Assembly: GCF_000260135.1 (NCBI RefSeq)
Contig: NZ_JH651384.1
Coordinates: 2,731,693-2,795,692, forward strand
Reading direction: 5' to 3'
Source: Thiothrix nivea DSM 5205
GTDB taxonomy: Bacteria > Pseudomonadota > Gammaproteobacteria > Thiotrichales > Thiotrichaceae
Length of the DNA: 64,000 nucleotides
The translations under genes and the position numbers were made by a program. A model generated the notes under the pieces. The model did not search any database, was not told the DNA's origin, and saw only the letters and a program-made list of their open reading frames with translations. Below are positions 28,588-38,413 of the stretch, piece after piece (the first letter of the stretch is position 1; each line of letters starts with the position of its first letter).

Positions 28588-30255
28588 CTAAAATGGAATT
28601 TCTTCAGCATCATAATTCAACTGTCTTGTTTCTTCATTGGTTGCATTACCAACATCAAGGATGATTGTTCCAACATTATTATTCTGTGAACCTGTTTCCC
28701 AATCGGCTGTATTAACATTATCAGGCAATGGCATCGAAACAGATTCAACATGCTGGCTTGCTTGATCTGAAACCTCATCTGCTGTGGCAAATGCAATAGT
28801 ATCCGCAGCACCGCTAACCAAACCAACAAAGCTATCTTTACAACGACTAAAAGCCACATACAACATTTGCCTGTAGCTATCCTCATCCCATTTAAAGGAC
28901 TCAAAAGAATCAATAACTATACCTGTATTACTGTATGTCCCTCCTTGACTCTTATGAACAGTCATTGCATAACCATAGTCAATCCCTTTTGGAATGCCCT
29001 TTTTTTCATCCTGATTATAAATATTTTCTGGAAAGTAATAATTCTTTAACAGCTTATTATAATCTGCTTGCTTTTTATTATCGTGTAATTGATGCAAGTA
29101 CGCTCTAAGTGGAGTCCAGTCATTTTCTCTTGAAATAACAGGCAGTATCACTTCATAACCATTTTCCACCAGACTATCGTAACTCCGAGGAAGTAGCGAA
29201 CTTACAAGAACCTTTAAATTATAACCCTTATAGTTTGCCTGATTATTCCTTTTTGGATCACCAATAGTAAATACCTTATCCTCAATTTCAGTTATAAAGC
29301 CATCCATGGCATTATGAAAATCTTCAGCTCCATTCTTATAAGCCATAATCAGATCACCTACATGGTATTCATTATTTGGTTTATCTTGAAATAATGCTAC
29401 ATGAAAGTAATCATTATACCTTTCAACTTCAGCATTTGTTCCACACAGTATACGATAATGCAGCACATTTTCTTTAAGAAGCTTAAAGGATTCAAAAGAA
29501 TACTTTAGAAATTCTTCCTTATTGGAAGTAAAACAATACTCTTGGGACGGATTCAAACTAAATCCTTGACCTTGCCTTACCCCCGTAAGCAAAGACAATA
29601 TAGCATTTGAGGAGGTTCTTTTTACTTCCGTGAGTTCACATTCTAATTTAGGCTCAGTCAAGGCCATACTGGTTCCAGCACTCTTTATGGGTCTTAACTG
29701 CGCGGGATCGCCCATAAAGATAACCCTTGTACCAAGCGTTCTTATAAAGTAGTTATTTATAGAAAGATACAAACTATCACTAATCATCGAAGCTTCATCT
29801 ATCACAACAAAATCATATCTGGGAAGACTACTATTTCTTTTTATCAGCTTCGCCAAATCTGCATTATAAACTTCAATATCAATGTGTAATTGCAACCCTA
29901 AAAGCTTGTGTATGGTTGAAGCATTAGAAGAAACATTGTTAGCCTTCATCACTTCTACGGCTCTATTGGTAGTGGCGGTAAAAGCAATGGTAGCGCCCAT
30001 CTGTTGAAGGTATTGCTCCACTATATTGATGATGGAAGTTTTACCTGTACCCGCATACCCCATGAAGGCAAAGGCATTTATATTCTTCTTCTCTGAATGA
30101 ATGAAATCATTAATAATGGTTTCCAATGCGCCTTCTTGTTCTGGGGTCAGCTTAAATGGTGCTTCTAAGTTGATGCCATTAATCTGATAGGTAGTCCCTT
30201 CCACAAGTGTTAGGGGGGTCTTATTATCCATTGAAAAAGTTGGGCGACTATTCAT
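28588..30255 (-). CDS. Dda/RecD-like SF1 helicase with SSB-like C-terminal tip
   Basis: 555 residues. SF1B helicase motifs: Walker A GYAGTGKTS (66-74), VVIDEASM, motif III FMGDPAQL, and the C-terminal YAMTVHKSQGGTY and LYVAFSRCKD. The layout fits the T4 Dda/RecD2 group, 5'-to-3' DNA helicases used in replication or recombination. The last residues are acidic followed by EEIPF, very like the DDIPF tip of single-strand binding protein that recruits partner enzymes. A helicase ending in such a tip is unusual. It is the leftmost gene of the element and its codon use is AT-rich. Confidence 0.85.
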   Translation of the reverse strand: MNSRPTFSMDNKTPLTLVEGTTYQINGINLEAPFKLTPEQEGALETIINDFIHSEKKNINAFAFMGYAGTGKTSIINIVEQYLQQMGATIAFTATTNRAVEVMKANNVSSNASTIHKLLGLQLHIDIEVYNADLAKLIKRNSSLPRYDFVVIDEASMISDSLYLSINNYFIRTLGTRVIFMGDPAQLRPIKSAGTSMALTEPKLECELTEVKRTSSNAILSLLTGVRQGQGFSLNPSQEYCFTSNKEEFLKYSFESFKLLKENVLHYRILCGTNAEVERYNDYFHVALFQDKPNNEYHVGDLIMAYKNGAEDFHNAMDGFITEIEDKVFTIGDPKRNNQANYKGYNLKVLVSSLLPRSYDSLVENGYEVILPVISRENDWTPLRAYLHQLHDNKKQADYNKLLKNYYFPENIYNQDEKKGIPKGIDYGYAMTVHKSQGGTYSNTGIVIDSFESFKWDEDSYRQMLYVAFSRCKDSFVGLVSGAADTIAFATADEVSDQASQHVESVSMPLPDNVNTADWETGSQNNNVGTIILDVGNATNEETRQLNYDAEEIPF

Positions 30256-30408
30256 TAAGGCATCTCACTTTTGTTGTTAGGGATTGTTTATCGAAATTTA
30301 CCACGGCTATTATTGTGCGCTATAGATTTCAGATTAACGGTTAGTGAATCAACCTTTTCAATTAGTTAGCTTCCACCATTGATACCAAAAGCTTAGATAT
30401 TGTTGTTT

Positions 30409-32442
30409 TCATGATGCGCTTACCGACTCTTGTTTTCCCACCAGCCCAGCTTTTACACTGTTGATGATGTTATTGCTCGGTTTCCAGTCAAGTTCAGACT
30501 CACAATGAGTAACAATCTCCTTGTATGTTATCTTGGGGTTATCCTTTAAGAGGGCTTCTAGTGCAATTCTTTTAGACTGATTTTTGGTTCCCAGCCCTTT
30601 TGCTCTCCCCTTCCTGCTGACTTTGATGTATTTATTGACATCCTTGGTCATCACTTCAAAGTCTGCGTACTTACTGACAATTTCTTCTTCTACAGGAAGG
30701 TTACTCCACCTTTTGATGTCTTCCACGCAAGCTATCGCCCCGTTACCTAAGCCATGCTCCTTGTAGTGGTTCATAATCTCTACACATAATTGGTTCATCT
30801 CGTTGTAATCAGTGGTATCCCTGTTAATGTGACCACCAAGATGTGCTGTTAAGTGGTCAAACTCTGAGACAGGTGTTCTATATACATTGCCTTCTTCATC
30901 GACTGATTGGCTGAATTGTAATGCAGTAACATCCCTGGCAGATTGAATGGCGCGATTATGCCTTCTCAAGACGACAGCATGAACGTGTGCCTTCCTGAAT
31001 CTTGCCCATGATTGCACGACTTCAGTATTACTGTTGTTCTCATCGGTTATGACCAGTACATCTTCACCCTCCAGAGAAGTCAGGGAAACGGCTCTGGCAT
31101 TGGATGTGGTAATCAGCACAATGTCATATTTCTGAATCACGTCATCGTTGAGGTGAGATTCAATTTCTTCCTGTTGATTGCCACCTTCATCCTTAACGAT
31201 CTCAAAAATGTCCTTGTCGTACTCATCATACCCCAGCTTGTTGGATACAATCTTTAGCACCGATTGTTGAAAACTTCCTAAGCGGTTCAACTTGCTGACT
31301 TTTTTGCTTCTTCTGCCGTCCTCAGCGACATACACCTCCCAACCTGCATTGATTCTCTCGATAGAAGTAATCACCTTGACAGTACGCTTTGAACGTATGG
31401 CCTGCACGATGATGTTAGCCGTTGTCTCGATGCTGATACGGGTACTGTATATCAGTGCTTTCTTGTAAGTATGATCTAACAGGTAATCGGCAATGATGTG
31501 ATTGGAAACATAAGTGTTACTGTCCAGCCGTTTTTGTGCATACCGGACATAGCTGATTTTCTTGAGGTTAAAGGAGATAAGTTTCAGGGGACGATGATGA
31601 CGTTCTTGATACTGTTGTTCCAGAAAGTCGGGGGTAATGGTCTGTACGCCCAGTTGTTCAAGGATATGGTTAAAGTCGTCATTGGAAGTGGCGCTCATGA
31701 ACAGGATACGTTTGGCGACCACCTGAATATCCCGATAGAAGGATAGGAGGGCTTCCAACTTGTTCTTGATATTCTGCGACTTGGTGACGGTAATCGTTTT
31801 CCCCTCAAAAGTTGGGCTGGTTTCTGAAATGATTTGCTGGATGATGAAATCGGATTCGTCGATGAAGACAATTTTACCTTTAACGGCAGCAAGCACCTTG
31901 GATTCCAACTCTTGGGGACTGGTTGAGTCAGTAAATTTCACATCAGGATACAAGCGGGAGGCATAGGACTTGAACAGCACATTGGTATAGGACTGGACGG
32001 TAACGGCCTGGGCAACATCACTGGAATGGATATGGTTCAGTTGTTCAACGGAAACGTACTGGCTGGGTTCAATGCCATGATTCAGCCACAGATTACGCGC
32101 CATCGTATCCATTTCATTACGAAAGACAACCAACTGAACTGCATGACCTTCAAGTAGGCGAATATTCCATTCAACAAAGGTAGATTTACCTGAACCTGGG
32201 TCGGTATTAATAAAAATGGATTCATTATCAGGGAACCACTGGTCTAATAGTTTGATCGAGAGCAGACAGGATAAATGGCCAAATGGGGCATCTTCTGCCA
32301 ATGGAAATGTGTCGTCGTCGGTTAATTCAACAGGTTTAATGGAAGGTGGGTTACTTGTCATAAACTCCCGTATATTTGTTGACTTTATTGTTTTTATACT
32401 GATACTGTTGGTTATAGAACTATTGGGTAGTTCAGAAAACAT
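30409..32442 (-). CDS. SF2-type helicase/ATPase of the element
   Basis: 677 residues. Walker A NTDPGSGKST (79-88), a DEAD-like box IVFIDESDF, and motif III LFMSATSN mark a superfamily-2 helicase-type ATPase. The second RecA-like half has ALIYSTRISIE and a late VVQSWARFRKA motif VI. The basic C-terminal 100 residues may bind DNA. AAGGA lies 9 nt before the ATG. The long non-coding segment upstream makes it a candidate replication initiator or unwinding protein, but I cannot assign it to a named family. The gene is oriented like the Dda-like helicase. Confidence 0.65.
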   Translation of the reverse strand: MFSELPNSSITNSISIKTIKSTNIREFMTSNPPSIKPVELTDDDTFPLAEDAPFGHLSCLLSIKLLDQWFPDNESIFINTDPGSGKSTFVEWNIRLLEGHAVQLVVFRNEMDTMARNLWLNHGIEPSQYVSVEQLNHIHSSDVAQAVTVQSYTNVLFKSYASRLYPDVKFTDSTSPQELESKVLAAVKGKIVFIDESDFIIQQIISETSPTFEGKTITVTKSQNIKNKLEALLSFYRDIQVVAKRILFMSATSNDDFNHILEQLGVQTITPDFLEQQYQERHHRPLKLISFNLKKISYVRYAQKRLDSNTYVSNHIIADYLLDHTYKKALIYSTRISIETTANIIVQAIRSKRTVKVITSIERINAGWEVYVAEDGRRSKKVSKLNRLGSFQQSVLKIVSNKLGYDEYDKDIFEIVKDEGGNQQEEIESHLNDDVIQKYDIVLITTSNARAVSLTSLEGEDVLVITDENNSNTEVVQSWARFRKAHVHAVVLRRHNRAIQSARDVTALQFSQSVDEEGNVYRTPVSEFDHLTAHLGGHINRDTTDYNEMNQLCVEIMNHYKEHGLGNGAIACVEDIKRWSNLPVEEEIVSKYADFEVMTKDVNKYIKVSRKGRAKGLGTKNQSKRIALEALLKDNPKITYKEIVTHCESELDWKPSNNIINSVKAGLVGKQESVSAS

Positions 32443-32666
32443 AGATTTCGTCCTTTATGTTATTCTTGTTAAAGCCGCTAATTTGCCGTTAGTGGCTTTT
32501 TGCTATTTGTCATCTTTATTTTATATACCTCCAAGATAACAGAAGTGGTTAGGGAGTCAATCAGTTTCTCTCATTAATGGGGGTAATTTTTGAGAGAAAG
32601 CCTATGTGCGTTTAAATTCTAGTCATGGATACTGGTTTTAGGGGGTAGATTAGGTGATCCTCAGTG

Positions 32667-32700
32667 GAGAGGATTATCAGGGGTTTCTCTCTTTTTTTTT
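32667..32700 (+). terminator. Intrinsic terminator with nine U, upstream of no gene
   Basis: GAGAGGA pairs with TTTCTCTC (one G-U), followed by nine T. The same TTTCTCTC word also occurs at 32565 and can pair with TGAGAGAAA at 32591-32599, so two alternative folds are possible. It would end a short plus-strand transcript that begins near or within the helicase leader. Confidence 0.6.
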
Positions 32701-33501
32701 CTATCTTTGCTATATATTAATATCAAGGTTTACCCGTGGACACTCGCTAACGCTATGTGTCTATATCCGATAGGAGAAAACAGGAAGGCAATTATCAGAC
32801 AGCGATGTACGAAAATGAAGTGATATGAAAAGCTGGATGGTAATGACGAACTGGTATTTGACGCAGTGATTAGATTACATTTAGAAATGAATCATAGTGG
32901 CTCTACTTTTGGACGATGAATTCAACTGGTATGGGTTGTTTACCAACCCTTGAAGTTGGATGAAGAGACCAATAGTTATTAGAGCAACTTGATGAAGTTG
33001 ATAAATGGAAAGTGAGTCGAACCAATGAGACGAATGTTCTGGTCACTTGTTTAGACAACTGAAACTTGTGAAGTTGGATAAATAATTGTAGAGATAATCC
33101 CCCCCGATTTTTTCACATACCAAGTGAACGAGATTACTTTCCGATACGAGTGAACGCTTAACACTATTCTCTTGTTGTTTGTCCGGCGCTTTCCTTAACC
33201 AAATGCGCCAAGGACAAGTATATCAGTTCACCCAAAATAGAAGTAATTGCATCAGATAGAAGAAATCGCGCCATTACTTCTTCTCACTGATACCATTTAC
33301 CAAACCCATCCGATAATTCATAGATACCAAACCTCTATATTTTCTATTCATCATCCATTCCAGTCTCTTAAAGCTGATACAACTGCTATTCCTTCTATGC
33401 CTACCAATCTTTTTCATATCCAGTCTCCATATTTACTTTTATTCACATTAACTAATTGAAGAATCGCCGCCATCAATTCCCCTAAAGGATTCAATATTCT
33501 T

Positions 33502-33530
33502 TTGACATCTTAAAATTTTCACCCTACTAT
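33502..33530 (+). promoter_or_regulatory. Sigma-70 promoter of a candidate small RNA
   Basis: TTGACA, a 17-nt spacer and TACTAT. Transcription would begin near 33537. No gene starts downstream before the terminator at 33633-33667. Confidence 0.6.
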
Positions 33531-33536
33531 AAATTC

Positions 33537-33667
33537 ATTGGAGCAGAATATTCTAAGTCAGTCCTTTTTTAATTCATTTTCTTCATCTGACAATCCATTA
33601 ATTTTGCTTCATGCAATTCGGTTATATCCTACAGCCCTTTGAGCCATTACTCTTAGGGCTTTTTTTA
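33537..33667 (+). ncRNA. Candidate small RNA, about 130 nt
   Basis: Bounded by the promoter above and an intrinsic terminator (AGCCCT / AGGGCT then seven T broken by one A). No start codon with a ribosome binding site lies inside. Antisense control of a replication gene, as in plasmids, is one possibility. The direction and position are supported by sequence; the function is not. Confidence 0.5.
33633..33667 (+). terminator. Intrinsic terminator of the candidate small RNA
   Basis: AGCCCT at 33633-33638 pairs with AGGGCT at 33655-33660 and runs into TTTTTT. Confidence 0.75.
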
Positions 33668-34121
33668 TTTCACTCATCTGAAACCCTTCAGAATCGCCTA
33701 CATTCAACTATCTCATTGAACCTATCTAGTCCCAAGACTCTAGGCATTTAAAGCATTCTACCGTCTTTGCAGGAGCTTTAGTCTTACGACACTGTTAGCA
33801 CAGAGTCTGCTGCTTCTTCAATTACACTTTCTTCAGGATGCTGCTTTAGTAGCTTCCTTCTTTATATTTAGATCTACTCCATAGCAGGTGTGAACGTAGT
33901 GAACTTCTGCGGTCAATTGGCACAATAGTTATTAATACCAATATACCTACTGCATGAGTAAACAAATCGCCTCCAATAAATACCATAAAATACTTCCACA
34001 TAAGCATTGACAATCCAATTAAATCAGCTATCTTGATTATATGACCTATATCAATAGGCAATAAAAAAGGCCACTTACTTTAACTAAGCAGCCTTTAAAA
34101 TCTCAACAAAAGAGAGTTTTC

Positions 34122-34157
34122 ATAGGTATCTCTCGAACCAATACCCAAAATACCTAT
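34122..34157 (+). promoter_or_regulatory. Inverted repeat overlapping the Bro-N ribosome binding site
   Basis: ATAGGTAT (34122-34129) and ATACCTAT (34150-34157) form a perfect 8-bp inverted repeat. The right arm runs into the AGGAG that precedes the start codon, so a hairpin or a bound repressor would hide it. Confidence 0.5.
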
Positions 34158-34171
34158 AGGAGTATTCTTAT

Positions 34172-34993
34172 ATGAATAATTCATTTCTGCAAGTCATTAA
34201 CGACAGAACTTTTAATTTCAAAGATACCAGCCTTACCATTCTTACAGATGAACGTGACAACAGCATTTGGTTTATCGGCAAGGAAGTAGCAACAGCATTA
34301 GGATATACAGATACAAAACAAGCTGTCAGAACACATTGTAGGGGGGGTGTGGAATTCACGCTACCCTCCAATTCAGGAGAACAGATTTACAAAATCATTC
34401 CTGAATCTGATGTATATCGTCTCATTATGAAGTCTCAGAAACAGGAAGCTGAAGCCTTTCAAGATTGGGTAACAGAAGAAGTCTTACCATCTATCAGGAG
34501 AACTGGTTCTTATTCAGCAGCCATCAGTTCAGACCTAATTGAAAGCAGTAACCTTATGGATACATCATTCAAGCTGTTTGAGTCCGCACATAAAGTAGCA
34601 TTACTTGTAGCAAATGACAGTAACCTCGCCGCCATTGCAGCTAATAAAGCTGTCATGAGAACCACCACAGTCAATGTCCTTGATAAGTTGGATATGAACT
34701 ATCTGACATCTACGAAGCAGGAAGCACGTATTGGCGCAAAGGACATAGCAAAACGTATTACAGGACTCACTGTAAGAGCTGTAAATCCTTTATTAGTAGA
34801 TATGGGCTACCTTACCAAGGGGACAAGTAATAGATGCCCATGGGAGCTAACAGAGTCCGGTAAAGAGTATGGTGTCTATTCAGATACAAGCACCAATAAT
34901 TTAAAGAGCTTCCAAGTCCAATCAGTTCATTGGTATGAATCCATCATTCCAAAAATTGAAGAATACCTGAACAGCAATCCAGACGAAGAATAA
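34172..34993 (+). CDS. Bro-N domain antirepressor-like protein
   Basis: 273 residues. The first 110 or so match the Bro-N domain (FKDTSLTILTDERDNSIWFIGKEVATALGYTDTKQAVRTHCRGG, then QDWVTEEVLPSIRRTGSY). Bro-N proteins are phage and virus regulators that often bind DNA. The C-terminal half (about 115-273) is an uncharacterised region with a possible winged-helix segment (DIAKRITGLTVRAVNPLLVDMGYL). It starts a rightward run of small element genes. Expression may be controlled by the inverted repeat at its ribosome binding site. Confidence 0.8.
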   Translation: MNNSFLQVINDRTFNFKDTSLTILTDERDNSIWFIGKEVATALGYTDTKQAVRTHCRGGVEFTLPSNSGEQIYKIIPESDVYRLIMKSQKQEAEAFQDWVTEEVLPSIRRTGSYSAAISSDLIESSNLMDTSFKLFESAHKVALLVANDSNLAAIAANKAVMRTTTVNVLDKLDMNYLTSTKQEARIGAKDIAKRITGLTVRAVNPLLVDMGYLTKGTSNRCPWELTESGKEYGVYSDTSTNNLKSFQVQSVHWYESIIPKIEEYLNSNPDEE

Positions 34994-35090
34994 CACTCAG
35001 CCAGATTTACGGCTCAGTTAATAACATAGAACAACAATACTTGCAGATAGGGACAAATCGCGCCCTATCTCACCATACAGGAAAAGAAAA

Positions 35091-35558
35091 ATGATTAACA
35101 CCAATTACAAAATTGTAAACGGCTTCCCACTAATTATAGAAGACAACTATTTTGATGCCATTTTATTACTTGAACATCTGAATAAAGATTTAATCAGCAG
35201 AAGCAAGAAAGCCAAGTACATGCAAGCAGTCATGAGAAATAGTATCGTTCAGGATGGCATTACAATCATCTCAGAAACGACAGGTATGCCAGCAAAGAAA
35301 AGCAATCGCGGCAAGAATACTCTACTTCATATTGAGATGTTACCCTTTTTCCTTGATTCAATAGGAACAGAATATTTCATCCAGTTCTTGAAAGGAGAAA
35401 TCGCCCAACTCTCTTCCAAAGAGACACTTTCTGAAAATGAAACAGAAGAAGTAGAAACCTTGCACGACATGATTATTTTTTACAAAGAAGCAAAAACATG
35501 TAATGAAGAAATCGCGCCAAACAACAACACTACAGCCCCTAAAGGAGAAACAAAATGA
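35091..35558 (+). CDS. Hypothetical protein of the element
   Basis: 155 residues, not recognised. The start has GGAAAAG upstream. A helical central part (EMLPFFLDSIGTEYFIQFLKGEIAQL) is followed by an acidic segment and an Asn/Thr-rich tail. The stop overlaps the start of the next gene (ATGA), and an AATCGCGCC word lies inside the 3' end. No function can be given. Confidence 0.6.
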   Translation: MINTNYKIVNGFPLIIEDNYFDAILLLEHLNKDLISRSKKAKYMQAVMRNSIVQDGITIISETTGMPAKKSNRGKNTLLHIEMLPFFLDSIGTEYFIQFLKGEIAQLSSKETLSENETEEVETLHDMIIFYKEAKTCNEEIAPNNNTTAPKGETK

Positions 35559-35710
35559 ATAACTTATCACCTGAATTACAAGCAAAAAGAGATGAACAAC
35601 TTAAAGAATATCGAGCTTCACAACAAAGAATGGCCGATTACCTAAAACCAGCACCTTCAGTAGTTACCAAAATCCCAAACAAAGTCTATTTAGATAATCT
35701 AAATCGCCTA

Positions 35711-36712
35711 TAGTCTTTTCATTTTAGTCAGCTACAATAGGACGGATGATCAACTTCCCCATCCTTCATCATGCCGACTTACTACTCTAAGGATCTCCGT
35801 GAACGTGTTGTTGCTGCCTATGACAAGAGCAAACATAAATCCCACGTTTGTGGGACGTTTTCCATAGCCCGCAGCACCCTGGACAAATGGTTGGCCCTGA
35901 GGGAAGAAACCGGCAGCCTCCAACCCCGGACACATCCCCGCCCTGGGCACAGCCATAAGGTGAAAGACGTTGAAGCTTTTCGGCAATGGGTGGAGAGCGA
36001 AACCCCGTTTGAACGCATCGAGGATTTGCTGCCACGCTTTGAAGCGCATTATGGCAAGGCCATTTCTTATCGTGGCCTGCATAAATGGCTGCAACGGATC
36101 GGCTGGAGCCATAAAAAAAACGTTCTTTCTACCAGCAAGCCAAACCGCTAGACCGCTGGGTTTTCCTGTGGCTACTTGGGCATCTGGAGAAAAAATACGG
36201 TCAGGATCATATCCTGTTTGCGGACGAGGCAGGATTCTACAGTACCGAACGCTATGAGTGGGGCTGGGCAAAAAAAGGGGAGCCTTGTGACATCCCCCGC
36301 CCTGGAGGCCGGGGACATAAACGCAACTGGATCAGCGCTATCCGCGCCTCTGATCAAAGCTGGCAAATGCCGTGGGTAGTGACCGGCAACATTAACCGGA
36401 TGATTGTTGAACAATGGTTGGAAGCCTTGGGAAAATCGTTGCAGCAAGGTCAGGAAAAGCCCAAACCTTATGTGCTTGTCTGGGACAATGCGAGCTTCCA
36501 TTTAGGCGGTGACCTGGAGGCGATTGCCATGAAATACCAGATTCGTATCATTCAGTTACCCGCTTATTCGCCTGATCTCAACCCCATCGAGCAATGCTGG
36601 GCAACCTTGAAACATTATGCGCGTCTGGCCATGGGAAAAGGTAGCACCCTGGACGACGCGATTGATTACGCATTCAACAGACAAAGTGTAGCCGACTAAA
36701 ATGAAAAGACTA
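35711..36712 (+). mobile_element. IS630-family insertion sequence, 1002 bp
   Basis: Ends are near-perfect inverted repeats of about 25 bp (TAGTCTTTTCATTTTAGTC at the left; its complement at 36694-36712, then one mismatch in the next bases). TA flanks both ends, the standard IS630 target duplication. The base composition is GC-rich like the backbone rather than the island. It interrupts a small gene of the element. Confidence 0.93.
35771..36699 (+). CDS. IS630-family transposase, two frames joined by predicted -1 frameshift
   Basis: The first frame (35771-36151) has the N-terminal helix-turn-helix (SKDLRERVVAAYDKS). The second frame (to 36699) has the DDE domain: D in LFADEAGF, D in LVWDNASFH, E in SPDLNPIEQCW. 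They overlap at a run of eight A (36113-36120); reading one A twice (-1 shift) fuses them into about 310 residues. Programmed frameshifting at such A-runs is common in IS elements. A homopolymer sequencing error would give the same picture. Confidence 0.88.
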
Positions 36713-37173
36713 TACTTCCAGAAATCACATCCCTAAATATCTCATCATTAAATACAATCAGAAATGCAAAAATTCTAATTGATAATGAACTGGATTATAG
36801 AATCAATGAACTTTACAACTTAATGAAAAATATCGTAGAGGAATCCGGCTCACCAATCCCAGAAATATCATTTCCAAAAGTAGAACCTTATACAACAATA
36901 GGTCTAAATAACAGACTAAAAGAAGTCAGAGTAATTCTGAATAAGTTAACATCAGAGAGCATTGATTTACTAAACATCGGCAATGGAAATATTTCCCAGT
37001 CATCCGATAGAGGAATTCCTACTGAGATTTATGAACTGTACTACGTCATTAAAGACTTGAAAGAGAACTTCAGGCATAGTGCAAAACTAATCGTATAGGC
37101 AAAGATACTGATGAAGCAGATACGTGAGGAACATGGATTTACAGGTAGGATTTATTCGTAGCTTTATTAAAAC

Positions 37174-37199
37174 AAAGGGGGGCTTTAATACCCCTCTTT
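37174..37199. terminator. Bidirectional terminator between convergent genes
   Basis: AAAGGGGGG and CCCCTCTTT (one G-U) form a 9-bp stem with an 8-nt loop between the split gene on the plus strand and the disrupted gene on the minus strand. A/T-rich tails occur on both sides. Confidence 0.6.
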
Positions 37200-37356
37200 A
37201 ACAAGATTCAACAGGTTCGGTATACTGCAATTTCAACTCGATGCATGTCATTTCCGACTCAGAGAAAGACAAGTTAAATATCTTACAAAAGTCATTATTA
37301 CTTATAACTTGCTGCAACATAAAAACAAATTTTTCTTTCGAGACAGTTGGCGATGA

Positions 37357-38413
37357 GGCTCAATATGCGTTTCAGGGTCTTGTTTTCCCCGGCATTGCAA
37401 ACGTGATGGATAGCGGTAAAGTTAGTCATTTCCGATAGCCAAGGAGAGGCTTTATGACCTCGCTCATCAGTATTTCCAGCCTGACCAGTGATGCCGCCTG
37501 TTTCGAGCAAGTCCGTTCCGTGCGTTGGCCTAATGGGGTGATTTGTCCGCACTGCGGTTCACAGGACACTATCCGTCGAGGCAAGGATGACACCCAGCAG
37601 GAACGCCAGCGTTACCAGTGTAAGGATTGCCAAAAGCGTTTTGATGACCTGACGGGAACGGTGTTTGAAGGCCACCACCAGCCGCTGAAGGTGTGGGTGT
37701 TGTGCCTGTACCTGATGTCGTTGAACCTGTCCAACCAACAAATCGCCCGCGAATTGGGGTTGAACAAGGATGATGTTCAGGCGATGACGGAACAGTTACG
37801 GCGTGGTGTCGAGAAAAAAAACGCCAGTAAACCTGTTTGGGAATGTTGAATTTGATGAGGTTTATGTCAAGGCTGGACACAAGGGAAACCCCGAAGCCGT
37901 CGCGGATGCTGGGCGTGAAGGTCGCCGCCGCGCCCTGAAAGGTGCGCCGGGGCGTGGGACACTGGAAAAGGACAAACCACCCATTTTCGGCATGATCCAG
38001 CGTTCCGGGGAGGTCGTGATCCGTATGCTGGCGAATGTGAAACAGACGACGATCAAGCCGTTGATTGTGGAAACGGTGGCAGCAGGCACGCTGGTCTACA
38101 CCGATGAGTACAACATTTACAGCCGATTGGAAGAATGGGGCTATGCCCACAAAACCGTCAACCATGGCGCAGGCGAATATGCCCGTGACGAAGATGGTGA
38201 CGGTTTCCATGAAGTCCACGTCAATACGATGGAAGGTTTTTGGTCACTGTTACGCTCATGGTTACGACCTCATCGGGGGATCTCACAAGAAAAGCTACCG
38301 TGTTACCTTGCATTCTTCGAGTCTCTTCACAACATCAGGAAACGGGGGCAAGCTGCCTTACAGTCCTTGCTTTCGCTGCTGTTGGGATAAGACCCTGAAA
38401 CGCATATTGAGCC
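37357..38413 (+). mobile_element. IS1595-family insertion sequence, copy 1, 1057 bp
   Basis: Perfect inverted repeats of at least 25 bp (outer bases GGCTCAATATGCGTTTC) and 8-bp target duplication GGCGATGA on both sides (37349-37356 and 38414-38421), diagnostic of IS1595. It is the same length as the copy at 44803 with the same reading-frame layout. Confidence 0.95.
37454..38390 (+). CDS. ISXO2-like transposase (copy 1), frame broken at A8
   Basis: The first frame (37454-37849) carries the zinc-ribbon (CPHCGSQD ... YQCKDCQKRF) and DNA-binding part. The second (to 38390) carries the DDE-type catalytic part (VEFDEVYVKAGHKG, VYTDEYNIY, HEVHVNTMEGFWSLLRSWL). The switch is at eight A (37814-37821); a +1 shift, or one A fewer, would give a single protein of about 311 residues, the normal family length. 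Copy 2 shows the same break, so it either allows expression by slippage or is a shared sequencing artefact. Confidence 0.88.

Larger units (their letters stand above)
32443..34171. other. 1.7-kb non-coding segment of the element (possible origin/control region)
   Basis: No convincing gene. It contains a 9-bp inverted repeat TTTCTCTCA / TGAGAGAAA (32565-32599), a terminator at 32667-32700, a hairpin GGGTTG-TTTAC-CAACCC (32934-32950), two GAAGTTGGAT words (32952 and 33070 areas), a promoter-to-terminator unit at 33502-33667, and copies of the AATCGC word. One frame at about 32820-32980 reads like decayed coding sequence with several stops. A small possible frame at 33247-33459 has no ribosome binding site. 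A replication origin is inference. Confidence 0.5.
35555..37098 (+). pseudogene. Small element gene split by the IS630-family insertion
   Basis: The 5' part runs from the ATG at 35555 (AAAGGAG upstream) to 35710, and the 3' part from 36715 to 37098. If the IS and one TA duplicate are removed, the two parts join in frame (codons CGC CTA CTT CCA) to give a 179-residue protein. As it stands the first half stops inside the IS after 52 residues. No family was recognised; the C-terminal half is rich in helices (LNNRLKEVRVILNKLTSESIDLL). The interruption must be recent because no other lesion is visible. Confidence 0.8.

Noticed and set aside
33247-33459. 70-codon frame in the long non-coding segment
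   Set aside because: No ribosome binding site, odd composition (His/Pro/Thr-rich) and no relation to neighbours.
38335-38413. Last 25 residues of the disrupted minus-strand gene as native sequence
   Set aside because: They are encoded by the IS1595 end; the native C-terminus is at 37198-37348.
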